Positions 15,729 to 23,207 of a stretch of DNA of 28,099 nt are shown here, in pieces. The stretch covers positions 4,031 to 32,129 of the forward strand of contig DPXH01000041.1 of NCBI GenBank assembly GCA_003527405.1, in the 5' to 3' direction. The notes below the pieces were generated by a model, which saw only the letters and a list, made by a program, of their open reading frames with translations, was not told the origin of the DNA and searched no databases. Made by a program: the position numbers and the translations under genes. This DNA is from Candidatus Sediminicultor tertius. GTDB lineage: Bacteria > Atribacterota > Phoenicimicrobiia > Phoenicimicrobiales > Phoenicimicrobiaceae. Each line of letters begins with the position of its first letter. The first letter of the stretch is position 1.

Positions 15729-16643
15729 ATGTTAAAAACTTTTGATGAAGTTTTAAACAAGGCTAAGGATTATGGTCCTAAAAAAATGGCAGTAGCTTCT
15801 GCCGGCGCAGAAGATGTGTTAAAGGCAGTCGAGGCTGCCCGAAAGGAAGGACTTGCTGATTCAATTTTAGTCGGTGATAAAAAAGAAATTATTCGGATAG
15901 CTGATAAACTAGGTATTGACCCCGCTAATTATGAGATAATTGACCGGCTTGATAAAACAGAAGCAACCAGGTGTGCGGTAGAATTAGTACGAAATAAAAA
16001 AGCCTCCATATTAATGAAAGGCATGATAGGGACAGCAAGGATATTAAAGGCTATTTTAGATAAAGAGATTGGTTTGCGGACCAATAGGATGCTCAGTCAT
16101 GTTTATACTCTGCAGATTAAAGGTTATGATCGTCTACTTACTATGACTGACGGGGCAATGAGCATCAGTCCTAATTTAGAACAGAAGGCTCAAATAATTC
16201 AGAATGCTATCTTTTATGCCCATTCAATGGGGATAGAGAAACCCAAAGTGGCAGTTGTTGCCGCATTGGAATTAGTAAATCCGGATATGCCGGCGACTAT
16301 CGACGCAGCCTGTTTAGCTAAAATGAGCGAGAGGGGACAGATTGTGGGCGGGATAGTAGACGGACCGCTGGGTTTTGATAATGCTATTTCTAAAGAAGCT
16401 GCAGAACACAAGGGAGTTGAAAGTCCGGTTTCCGGGGAAGTAGATATTGTATTGGTGCCAAATATTGAATCAGGAAATATTTTTGCCAAAGGTTTAGTCT
16501 ATTTGGCTAATGCAGTACCGGCAGGATTGCTTTTGGGGGCAAAAGCCCCGGTAGTATTAGTATCCCGCTCAGATAGTGCTCAGTCAAAATTATATTCTAT
16601 AGCCCTGGGAGTATTAATGAGTGAGATGAATGAAATTAAATAA
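15729..16643 (+). CDS. ptb: Phosphate butyryltransferase (phosphotransacylase)
   Basis: Converts butyryl-CoA (or branched acyl-CoA) and phosphate to acyl-phosphate and CoA. At 304 residues it has the full length of the PTA_PTB family, with ILMKGMIGTARILKAIL, LSHVYTL, LLTMTDGAMSISPN and IVDGPLGFDNAIS. The final block DIVLVPNIESGNIFAKGL is typical of butyryl rather than short acetyl enzymes. A gaggtgat lies about 10 bases before the ATG. It is followed 30 bases later by butyrate kinase, its partner. Next to Vor-type genes, the physiological substrates are likely isobutyryl-, isovaleryl- or 2-methylbutyryl-CoA; this is inferred. Confidence 0.93.
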   Translation: MLKTFDEVLNKAKDYGPKKMAVASAGAEDVLKAVEAARKEGLADSILVGDKKEIIRIADKLGIDPANYEIIDRLDKTEATRCAVELVRNKKASILMKGMIGTARILKAILDKEIGLRTNRMLSHVYTLQIKGYDRLLTMTDGAMSISPNLEQKAQIIQNAIFYAHSMGIEKPKVAVVAALELVNPDMPATIDAACLAKMSERGQIVGGIVDGPLGFDNAISKEAAEHKGVESPVSGEVDIVLVPNIESGNIFAKGLVYLANAVPAGLLLGAKAPVVLVSRSDSAQSKLYSIALGVLMSEMNEIK

Positions 16644-16673
16644 GATTGAGTGATCTAAGAGAGGTGATATTTA

Positions 16674-17747
16674 ATGGTCAAAAATTATAAAATATTAGTG
16701 ATAAATCCCGGTTCTACTTCTACTAAAGTAGCATTGTTTTCTAACGAGCAATTACTATTTGATAAAAAGATTGAGCATAGCAATGAAGAATTGCACGTTT
16801 TCCCCAAGATTATCGACCAATATGAATTTCGCCTGGACATAATATTAAATTTCTTAAAAGAAAAAGGCATTGACCAATCTGCTCTCGATGCGGTAGTTGG
16901 TAGAGGGGGATTATTAAATCCTATTTCCAGCGGCACTTACCGCGTAAATGATAAAATGTTAGAAGACCTTCGTAAGGGAGTACGCGGAGAACATGCCTCT
17001 AATTTGGGAGGATTGCTTGCTCACGGAATTGCCGAGAAGTTATCCATCCCTTCTTACATAGTTGACCCTGTAGTAATTGATGAAATGAAACCTGTTGCCC
17101 GAATTTCCGGTATGCCAGAAATTCCCCGAATCAGCATACTCCATGCCTTAAACCAGAAAGCAGTCGCGCGAAAAGCAGCTTTAGATTTAGATAAAAAATA
17201 TGAGGCGGCAAATTTTATTATAGCTCATTTGGGTGGAGGGATTTCAGTTGGCATACATTGCAAAGGAAAAATTGTTGACGTTAATAATGCCCTAGACGGA
17301 GAGGGTCCTTTTACTCCCGAGAGGAGTGGTGGAGTACCTGTGGGTGCTCTGGTAGAACTTTGTTTTTCCGGAAAATTTACTAAAGATGAGATTAAGAAAA
17401 AGATAAAGGGTAAGGGTGGATTGGTAGCTTATTTAAATACCAATGATGTTAGAGAAGTAGTAAAGATGATCGGACAAGGAGATAAAAAAGCAAAATTGAT
17501 ATTAGAGGCTATGGCTTATCAAGTAGCTAAAGAAATCGGAGCAGGGGCTACAGTATTAAAAGGTCAGGTAGACGCTATTATTTTAACCGGAGGGATAGCT
17601 TATAATGATGAATTTGTTAATATGGTAAGATATAGAGTAAGTTTTTTATCTTTAGTCATGGTGTATCCGGGAGAGGAAGAGATGCTGGCTTTATGTGAAG
17701 GAGCTTTAAGAGTTCTAAAGGGAGAAGAGGTGGAAAAAATATATTGA
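16674..17747 (+). CDS. buk: Butyrate kinase
   Basis: Transfers phosphate from butyryl- or branched acyl-phosphate to ADP, yielding ATP and the free acid. The 357-residue protein belongs to the acetokinase family within the ASKHA fold. It has ILVINPGSTSTKVALF at the start (phosphate 1 motif), AVVGRGGLLNPISSGTY, FIIAHLGGGISVG (phosphate 2), LDGEGPFTPERSGGVPVG and IILTGGIAYND (adenosine site). The ribosome site gaggtgat is 7-8 bases before ATG 16674. Its stop overlaps the TTG start of the next ATPase gene by four bases (TTGA), suggesting coupling. Confidence 0.94.
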   Translation: MVKNYKILVINPGSTSTKVALFSNEQLLFDKKIEHSNEELHVFPKIIDQYEFRLDIILNFLKEKGIDQSALDAVVGRGGLLNPISSGTYRVNDKMLEDLRKGVRGEHASNLGGLLAHGIAEKLSIPSYIVDPVVIDEMKPVARISGMPEIPRISILHALNQKAVARKAALDLDKKYEAANFIIAHLGGGISVGIHCKGKIVDVNNALDGEGPFTPERSGGVPVGALVELCFSGKFTKDEIKKKIKGKGGLVAYLNTNDVREVVKMIGQGDKKAKLILEAMAYQVAKEIGAGATVLKGQVDAIILTGGIAYNDEFVNMVRYRVSFLSLVMVYPGEEEMLALCEGALRVLKGEEVEKIY

Positions 17748-18424
17748 ATAATGTAACAAGTAAGAGGATAAAGATATTTGTTGGAGGTTTTGGAAGCGGA
17801 AAGACAGAGATTGCTATTAATTATTCGATATATTGTCGAAAGAGTTATAATCAGGTAGCTATTGTGGACTTAGATATTGTTAATCCTTATTTTAGAACTC
17901 GAGAAGCAAAAAATGCTTTAAATCTTAAAGGGGTAAAAGTAGTTGCCCCTGAAGGTAAATTAACTTATGCTGATTTACCTTTAATCTCTCCGGAAATAAA
18001 GGGTCTGATTCAGAATTTGGATTATTGTCTAATTCTTGATGTGGGAGGAGATGATGTAGGAACAGTTGTTTTGGGTAATTTTAAATCTTTTATAGAGGGG
18101 TCAGATTATGAAATGCTGCTGGTAGTAAATCCTTACCGACCTTTTACTCAAAGCCTATCTCAAATCAAGCAAATGGCCCAGGAAATAGAAAATACATCTC
18201 GATTGAAAATTAGCGGAATAGTGAGCAATCCTAATTTAAGCAGGGAAACAGAAGAAAAGATAATTAAACAAGGTCACATCTTAATAAAGCAAGCATCTCA
18301 AAAATTAAATTTACCTATTAAATTTATCTGTATAGATGAACGATTTTCAAAAAAGATAGGAAAGGATAATTTTGTAGAACCAGTATTTTATATAAAACGT
18401 TTTATGAGTTTACCGTGGGAGTAA
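17744..18424 (+). CDS. P-loop ATPase of unknown role in the vor cluster
   Basis: A 226-residue cytoplasmic protein of the SIMIBI (MinD/CobQ-like) P-loop class. Walker A is GGFGSGKT at 14-21. VAIVDLDIVNPYFRTREA fits the A' region, LILDVGGDDVG near 96-106 fits Walker B, and LLVVNPYRPFT and SGIVSNPNL fit the nucleotide-base side. No iron-sulphur cysteine motif is seen. I do not know a function; related ATPases are, as I recall, found beside 2-oxoacid:ferredoxin oxidoreductase genes in anaerobes. It overlaps the buk stop and is 27 bases before the ferredoxin gene, so a role in assembly or activation of the oxidoreductase is plausible. TTG 17744 follows agaggtgg by 10 bases. Confidence 0.82.
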   Translation: MNNVTSKRIKIFVGGFGSGKTEIAINYSIYCRKSYNQVAIVDLDIVNPYFRTREAKNALNLKGVKVVAPEGKLTYADLPLISPEIKGLIQNLDYCLILDVGGDDVGTVVLGNFKSFIEGSDYEMLLVVNPYRPFTQSLSQIKQMAQEIENTSRLKISGIVSNPNLSRETEEKIIKQGHILIKQASQKLNLPIKFICIDERFSKKIGKDNFVEPVFYIKRFMSLPWE

Positions 18425-18451
18425 GTTTAAAAAAAGGAAGGAGGAAAAAAT

Positions 18452-18655
18452 ATGGCAAAAATTGTAATTGATGAGGAAAGATGTAAAGGATGTGAATTGT
18501 GCCTGGCAGCTTGTCCTAAACATATTTTAGTTATGTCTGAAAATTTTAATAAAAAAGGTTATCACCCGGCTAAACAGATTAACCCGGAAGAATGTACCGG
18601 CTGTGCTTTTTGTGCCATGACCTGTCCGGATGTTGCCATTGAAGTATTTAAATAA
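18452..18655 (+). CDS. vorD: 2-oxoacid:ferredoxin oxidoreductase, delta (2[4Fe-4S] ferredoxin) subunit
   Basis: Small 67-residue bacterial-type ferredoxin that takes electrons from the catalytic subunits. Two complete [4Fe-4S] motifs are visible: Cys11-14-17-21 (CKGCELCLAACP) and Cys48-51-54-58 (CTGCAFCAMTCP). A strong aaggaaggagg precedes ATG. The order delta-alpha-beta-gamma with the next three genes matches vor and kor operons. Between this gene and the alpha subunit lies a 125-base gap with an inverted 'ttagtcgttagtgaat' repeat. Confidence 0.9.
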   Translation: MAKIVIDEERCKGCELCLAACPKHILVMSENFNKKGYHPAKQINPEECTGCAFCAMTCPDVAIEVFK

Positions 18656-18780
18656 ATTAGTCGTTAGTGAATGGTGAATAGTTGTTAGCGTTAAAACATA
18701 ATACACAATTAGAGCCCTTAAATACAGTTATTTACTATTAATTGGTTTAAAAGTTAGATTTTTAATAAGGAGGCTTAAAA
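18656..18780 (+). repeat. Inverted copy of the 'actaacgactattcac' repeat inside the vor operon
   Basis: ttagtcgttagtgaat with gtgaatagttgtta (about 18657-18690) is the reverse complement of the elements at ~7500-7535 and ~15656-15690. The remaining bases before the aaggagg ribosome site (18768-18774) show no clear promoter. Confidence 0.7.
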
Positions 18781-19836
18781 ATGGGAGAAAAAATGTTAAT
18801 GAAAGGAAATGAGGCTATCGGAGAAGCTGCAATTCGCGCTGGCTGCCGATACTATTTCGGTTATCCGATTACTCCTCAAAGCGAATTAACTGCCTATATG
18901 GCAAAAAAATTACTAAAGATGAAAGATGCTGCTTTCGTACAAGCAGAGAGTGAAATTGCAGCCATTAATATGGTTTATGGAGCTGCTTCTACGGGAGTAA
19001 GGGTTATGACTTCTTCCTCAAGCCCGGGAATAAGTTTGAAACAAGAGGGGATTTCCTATATTACCTGTTCTGAAATACCTTGTGTGGTGGTTAATATGCA
19101 AAGAGGCGGCCCTGGTTTAGGAGATATTCAACCAGCTCAAAGTGATTACTTTCAAGCTGTAAAAGGAGGAGGACACGGAGATTACCATTTAATAGTACTA
19201 GCCCCTTCCTCAGTGCAAGAGTTGGTAGATTTGACTATGGATGCTTTTGATTTAGCAGATAAATATACAAATCCGGCAATGATATTAGGTGATGGACTTT
19301 TAGGACAGATGATGGAAGCAGTAGAATTTAAAGAAAGACCAAAAGTCGAACTTCCAGATAAAAGCGGATGGAACTTGACCGGATGCAAAGGAAGGGAACA
19401 TCGCTATGTCGTTTCTTTTGATTTAGACCCGAATATTTTAGAAAAATGGAATCTAAACATAAATGAAAAATATAAGAAGCTTAAAGAAAAAGAAGTTAGA
19501 TACGAAGCTGTAAATCTGGAAAATGCAGATTTAGTGATTGTAGCTTATGGAACAGTAGCTCGTATTGCAAAAACTACAATCCAAATGGCCAAAAAAGAAG
19601 GAATTAATATTGGATTAATCAGACCAATTACCTTATTCCCCTTTCCCGAAAAGATAATAGCAAGTACCGCCGTGAAGACAAAGAAATTTTTAACAGTGGA
19701 AATGAGTTTAGGTCAAATGGTTGAAGATGTAAAATTGGCGGTAAACGGAAAAGCGGAAGTCAACTTTTACGGTCGAGCCGGTGGAATAATACCTTCCCCG
19801 GAAGAGATTTTAAAAGAGGCAAAGAAATATTTGTAA
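18781..19836 (+). CDS. vorB: 2-oxoacid:ferredoxin oxidoreductase, alpha subunit (VorB type)
   Basis: Catalytic partner subunit in the oxidative decarboxylation of 2-oxoacids to acyl-CoA with reduction of ferredoxin. The 351 residues match the VorB/KorA family: LMKGNEAIGEAAIRAGCRYY, FGYPITPQSEL, QAESEIAAINMVYGAASTG, SSSPGISLKQEGISY and MQRGGPGLGDIQPAQSDY. The C-terminal transketolase-like domain (~250-350) follows. The choice between 2-oxoisovalerate (Vor) and 2-oxoglutarate (Kor) rests on context: ptb and buk next door favour branched-chain oxoacids. An aaggagg lies six bases before ATG 18781. Confidence 0.88.
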   Translation: MGEKMLMKGNEAIGEAAIRAGCRYYFGYPITPQSELTAYMAKKLLKMKDAAFVQAESEIAAINMVYGAASTGVRVMTSSSSPGISLKQEGISYITCSEIPCVVVNMQRGGPGLGDIQPAQSDYFQAVKGGGHGDYHLIVLAPSSVQELVDLTMDAFDLADKYTNPAMILGDGLLGQMMEAVEFKERPKVELPDKSGWNLTGCKGREHRYVVSFDLDPNILEKWNLNINEKYKKLKEKEVRYEAVNLENADLVIVAYGTVARIAKTTIQMAKKEGINIGLIRPITLFPFPEKIIASTAVKTKKFLTVEMSLGQMVEDVKLAVNGKAEVNFYGRAGGIIPSPEEILKEAKKYL

Positions 19837-19886
19837 AGTAAATTACTAAATAATTTTTATACTATTATGGAGGTGGATTTTGTATT

Positions 19887-20633
19887 ATGAAGAAAGTATT
19901 TGGACGACCAGAATCCTTAACGGAAGTTCCTTTTACTTATTGCCCCGGCTGTCATCACGGAATTGCTCATCGATTGGTAGCTGAGGTTTTAGATGAATTT
20001 AAGGTTCGGGAAAATACTATAGGAGTTTGTCCTGTAGGATGTTCGGTCTTTGCTTATCTATTCTTTAATGTTGATATGATATGTGCAGCGCACGGAAGAG
20101 CTCCGGCAACTGCTACCGGTATTAAAAGGGTAAAACCCGATTCAATTGTATTTACTTATCAAGGTGACGGAGATTTGGCTTCGATTGGTACTGCAGAAAT
20201 AGTACACGCTGCCAATAGAGGTGAAAATATTACTGTTATTTTTATAAACAATGCTATTTACGGGATGACCGGGGGGCAAATGGCCCCAACTACTTTAGTC
20301 GGTCAAGTAACCCAAACTTCTCCCTATGGAAGAGATCCGAAGACTATGGGTTATCCTATCAAAATGGCTGAAATGTTATCTACTTTAAAGAGGGCTGCTT
20401 ATATTTCTCGGGTAGCTTTAAACAAACCGGCGAATATAATAAAGGCTAAAAAATCAATCAAAAAAGCATTTCAAGTACAATTAGATAAGAAGGGATTTTC
20501 TATGGTGGAAATTTTATCTACCTGTCCCACTAACTGGGGTTTAAGTCCGATTGAGGCCTCTAAATGGTTAGAAGAAAATATGATTCCTTATTTCCCTTTA
20601 GGTGAATTTAGAACTCCCGAGGAGGTGGCTTAG
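19887..20633 (+). CDS. vorA: 2-oxoacid:ferredoxin oxidoreductase, beta (thiamine-diphosphate) subunit
   Basis: Holds the thiamine diphosphate cofactor. In 248 residues the TPP motif runs from GDGD (93-96) to INN (120-122). FTYCPGCHHGIAHRL near the start contributes cysteines of the kind that hold an iron-sulphur cluster in this family. AIYGMTGGQMAPTTLVGQVT follows the TPP motif, as in Vor/Kor beta subunits. A ggaggtgg ribosome site precedes ATG 19887, and the gene ends directly against the start of the gamma subunit. Confidence 0.9.
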   Translation: MKKVFGRPESLTEVPFTYCPGCHHGIAHRLVAEVLDEFKVRENTIGVCPVGCSVFAYLFFNVDMICAAHGRAPATATGIKRVKPDSIVFTYQGDGDLASIGTAEIVHAANRGENITVIFINNAIYGMTGGQMAPTTLVGQVTQTSPYGRDPKTMGYPIKMAEMLSTLKRAAYISRVALNKPANIIKAKKSIKKAFQVQLDKKGFSMVEILSTCPTNWGLSPIEASKWLEENMIPYFPLGEFRTPEEVA

Positions 20634-21173
20634 ATGTTGGAAGAAGTCATTATCGCCGGATTTGGCGGACAAGGATTAATGTTAATGGGTAGGTTGTTAG
20701 CTTATGCAGGAATGTTGGAAGGTGAAAAAGTTGCCTGGATGCCTTCTTATGGTCCGGAAATGAGGGGAGGAACAGCTAATTGTACAGTAATAATTTCTTC
20801 AGAAGAAATTGCTTCCCCGGTTGTGCACTATCCTAAATCAGTTATTGCCATGAATGGGCCTTCTTTAGATAAATTTGAAGAGACTGTTCAGAAAGACGGG
20901 TTGATTGTGGTGAACAGTTCTTTGGTAGAGCGGGAGGTAAATAGAAACGATGTTGCCGTAGTTAGAGTTCCTGCAAATGATATAGCCAATAAATTAGGAA
21001 ATCTAAAAGTAGCTAATATGGTGGTTTTAGGTGCATATGTTAAAAAATCAGGAGTAGTAAAATTGGAAACCATATTTAAAGTTTTAGAGAAAACTCTAAC
21101 CGGACCTAAGCAAAAATTAATCGATATAAATAAAGAAGCTTTAAAGCAAGGAGCAGAATTAGTAATAGAGTGA
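20634..21173 (+). CDS. vorC: 2-oxoacid:ferredoxin oxidoreductase, gamma subunit
   Basis: The 179 residues match the POR/KOR gamma domain, which is thought to bind CoA. IIAGFGGQGLMLMGRLLAYA opens the protein, followed by SYGPEMRGGTANCTVIIS, IASPVVHYP, AMNGPSLDKFE and MVVLGAYVKKSG. ATG 20634 follows the beta-subunit stop with no gap, and the ribosome site gaggaggtgg lies inside the previous gene. It is the last gene of the vor unit; a repeat-derived hairpin with a T-run follows at 21256-21285. Confidence 0.9.
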   Translation: MLEEVIIAGFGGQGLMLMGRLLAYAGMLEGEKVAWMPSYGPEMRGGTANCTVIISSEEIASPVVHYPKSVIAMNGPSLDKFEETVQKDGLIVVNSSLVEREVNRNDVAVVRVPANDIANKLGNLKVANMVVLGAYVKKSGVVKLETIFKVLEKTLTGPKQKLIDINKEALKQGAELVIE

Positions 21174-21175
21174 TA

Positions 21176-21250
21176 AAAAATAAAAACTTAAAGTAAGGAA
21201 CGAAAAACCATAATTAAAAAATTAACTTTTTAATAAAGGATTGTTATTAA
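21176..21250 (+). repeat. 70-bp 'ccataatt' dispersed element after vorC
   Basis: Direct, diverged copy of the element at 13676-13743: both have an 'aaacttaaagt/aaagcgaaaa' start, 'accataatt', 'aactttttaa/aactttttac', and end at a TGTAGGGGGCGG palindrome. Confidence 0.6.
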
Positions 21251-21255
21251 TGTAG

Positions 21256-21285
21256 GGGGCGGATAAATCCGCCCCGTATTTTTTT
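21256..21285 (+). terminator. Terminator-like hairpin formed by a GGGGCGGA palindrome
   Basis: GGGGCGGA (21256-21263), loop TAAA, TCCGCCCC (21268-21275), then gta and seven Ts (21279-21285). The palindrome is a member of the dispersed GTAGGGG family; with the T-run it has the form of an intrinsic terminator for the vor unit. Confidence 0.65.
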
Positions 21286-21286
21286 C

Positions 21287-21316
21287 TTGCATGATAAACG
21301 CTACCTATTATATACT
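21287..21316 (+). promoter_or_regulatory. Possible sigma-70-type promoter of the M20 peptidase gene
   Basis: TTGCAT (21287-21292), 18-base spacer, TATACT (21311-21316), 44 bases before the ATG at 21361 and directly after the vor terminator. Confidence 0.5.
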
Positions 21317-21360
21317 AAAATACGCAATACAACACATTAATAAAGAAAGGGGATAAATTA

Positions 21361-22497
21361 ATGGTTAATGAAAAAAGATTGATAGAATCTTTTATGGAAT
21401 TAGTTAAGATAGACAGTGTGTCCAGAGAGGAGAAGAAAATTGCAGATTTTTTAGTAAAAAAATTAAAAGATTTAGGATTGGAAGTTACAGTTGATCAAGC
21501 CGGTGAGAAGGTTAAATCTAATAGCGGTAATATAATAGCCAGATTAAAAGGAAGTGTTAAAAAAGTTACACCCATTATGTTTTCCGCTCATATGGATACA
21601 GTTGTCCCGGGGAAAAACATTAATCCTATTTGCGATGGAGAAAAGATAGTAAGCGATGGAAAAACAATTTTAGGAGCAGATGATAAAGCAGCAATTGCCG
21701 CCTTATTAGAATCACTGCATATTATTAAGGAAAAAAATATTTTACATGGTGACATAGAGATTGTATTTAGTATCTGTGAAGAAATAGGTTTACATGGTGC
21801 AAAGAATTTAGATATTTCCTATTTAAATGCCCGGATGGCTTTTGTTTTAGATTGCGGAGGACAGGTAGGAGAGATTATCAGTGCAGCCCCCTCTCAAAAT
21901 TCTCTGAAAATTATTATTCATGGAAAAGCTGCTCATGCCGGTTCTAATCCCGAGGAAGGGATTAATGCCATTCAGGTAGCCGGGTTTGCCCTTTCCCGGA
22001 TGAAGTTAGGCAGAATAGATGAAGAGACTACTACCAATATTGGGATTATTTCGGGCGGTAAAGCTACTAATATTGTCCCTGATAAAGTAATATTAGAAGG
22101 AGAAGTTAGAAGTAGAAATGAGGAAAAATTAGAAAAATATACTGGGCAATTGAAAAAGATAGCCGAAGATACTGCTCAAGAATTTAAAGCAAAAGCAGAA
22201 GTAAAAATTAATAGGGAGTACTATTGCTACAATTTGTCTACCGATGACCAGGTAGTTAAAATAGCGATGAAAGCGGCAAAAGATATGGGATTACAACCGG
22301 AATTACATCCCAGTGGAGGTGGGAGTGATGCCAATGTATTTAATAAAAAAGGGTTCCCCTCAGTCGATTTAGCTATAGGGATGGAGAAGGTGCATACGGT
22401 TGATGAGTATATTCTTGTTAAAAATTTAAAAGATACGGTAGAATATGTTTTATCTATTATAAATACCGTAACCTCAGGAGAAAATTTTAATGAATAG
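21361..22497 (+). CDS. M20 family metallopeptidase (PepT-like tripeptidase)
   Basis: Di-zinc aminopeptidase of the M20 family, cytoplasmic, likely acting on short peptides. All metal and catalytic positions are visible in the 378 residues: His77 and Asp79 (SAHMDTV), bridging Asp107 (GADDKA), general base Glu140 and ligand Glu141 (CEEIG), Asp164 (LDCGG) and the C-terminal His in VHTVDEY. The dimerisation domain holds IHGKAAHAGSNPEEGINAI. It is closest in style to the PepT-2/YqjE group; a DapE- or ArgE-like activity is less likely. In an amino-acid fermenter it could supply free amino acids to the vor pathway. aaagggg precedes ATG 21361, and its 3' end overlaps the Nudix gene by 8 bases. Confidence 0.88.
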   Translation: MVNEKRLIESFMELVKIDSVSREEKKIADFLVKKLKDLGLEVTVDQAGEKVKSNSGNIIARLKGSVKKVTPIMFSAHMDTVVPGKNINPICDGEKIVSDGKTILGADDKAAIAALLESLHIIKEKNILHGDIEIVFSICEEIGLHGAKNLDISYLNARMAFVLDCGGQVGEIISAAPSQNSLKIIIHGKAAHAGSNPEEGINAIQVAGFALSRMKLGRIDEETTTNIGIISGGKATNIVPDKVILEGEVRSRNEEKLEKYTGQLKKIAEDTAQEFKAKAEVKINREYYCYNLSTDDQVVKIAMKAAKDMGLQPELHPSGGGSDANVFNKKGFPSVDLAIGMEKVHTVDEYILVKNLKDTVEYVLSIINTVTSGENFNE

Positions 22498-23050
22498 GGA
22501 AGATTCTTTGGAAGAAAAAACTTTATCTTCTTCTTATATCTATCAAGGGAAAATTATTAATCTTCGTCACGACAAAGTAAAGCTCCCTGATGGTCGGGAT
22601 ACTATTAGAGAAATAGTGGAACATCCTGGGGCAGTAGTTATTTTAGCCCTAACAGAAAAAAAAGAGATAGTAATGATCAGACAGTTCAGAAAACCGGCAG
22701 ATGAAGTTTTATGGGAACTGCCTGCGGGAAAAGTTGAACCAGGAGAAGATTTAGTTAAATGCGCTAAAAGAGAATTGGAAGAGGAAACCGGTTATTATCC
22801 CCGAAAGAGTAAAAAGCTGATAACTTTTTTCTCTACCCCCGGTTTTTGCAATGAAAAACTCACCCTCTTTTTGGCAGAAGATTTAGAGAAAAAAAATAAA
22901 AATGAAGATGCTGACGAATTTATTGAAGTTGAACTAATTAAACCGAATGAAGCCCTAAAATTAGTAGAAGAAAATATTATTAAAGATGCGAAGACTATAA
23001 TAGGGATATTATATCTCGTATCGCGTATTTCGTATCGCGTATCGCGTTGA
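22490..23050 (+). CDS. Nudix hydrolase, ADP-ribose pyrophosphatase-like
   Basis: Likely splits ADP-ribose to AMP and ribose 5-phosphate, a house-cleaning reaction. In 186 residues the complete Nudix box spans 80-102 (Gly80, Glu86, Arg94, Glu95, Glu98, Glu99, Gly101). MIRQFRKPADEVLWELPAG before it and the FFSTPGFCNEKLTLFLAEDL that follows the box are typical of ADP-ribose pyrophosphatases of the YqkG/NudF type. ATG 22490 overlaps the peptidase stop, so the two are coupled. The last dozen residues (YLVSRISYRVSR) are encoded by a 'tatcgcgta' dispersed repeat, which also supplies the stop codon; the native C-terminus has probably been replaced. Confidence 0.9.
   Translation: MNREDSLEEKTLSSSYIYQGKIINLRHDKVKLPDGRDTIREIVEHPGAVVILALTEKKEIVMIRQFRKPADEVLWELPAGKVEPGEDLVKCAKRELEEETGYYPRKSKKLITFFSTPGFCNEKLTLFLAEDLEKKNKNEDADEFIEVELIKPNEALKLVEENIIKDAKTIIGILYLVSRISYRVSR
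23008..23048 (+). repeat. 'cgtatcgcgta' repeat forming the 3' end of the Nudix gene
   Basis: Three close copies of 'cgtatcgcgta/cgtatttcgta' in tandem overlap the end of the Nudix reading frame. Similar sequences lie in gaps at ~2393-2422 (gatacgattcacgagatacg) and ~15393-15420 (tatatcgtatatcgtatata). Confidence 0.65.
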
Positions 23051-23137
23051 GAAACTAGTATATAGTAACGAAGAAGGAAAAATTCAGGAGAATTTAGATG
23101 TAAAGGCAGACCTTGTGTCTACCCATAATAAATAAAC

Positions 23138-23193
23138 GTAGGACAGGCGTCTCGCCTGTCTATGTAAATGTAGGGGTTTGATTTATCAAACCC
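23138..23193 (+). repeat. Two GTAGG palindromes before the PHP/EndoQ gene
   Basis: GTAGGACAGGCG-tct-CGCCTGTC (23138-23160) and GTAGGGGTTTGATTTATCAAACCC (23170-23193). The second abuts the ribosome site taagga (23195-23200). An open frame through it from TTG 23178 joins the downstream gene but is repeat sequence. Confidence 0.75.
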
Positions 23194-23207
23194 GTAAGGA
23201 ATTGACA

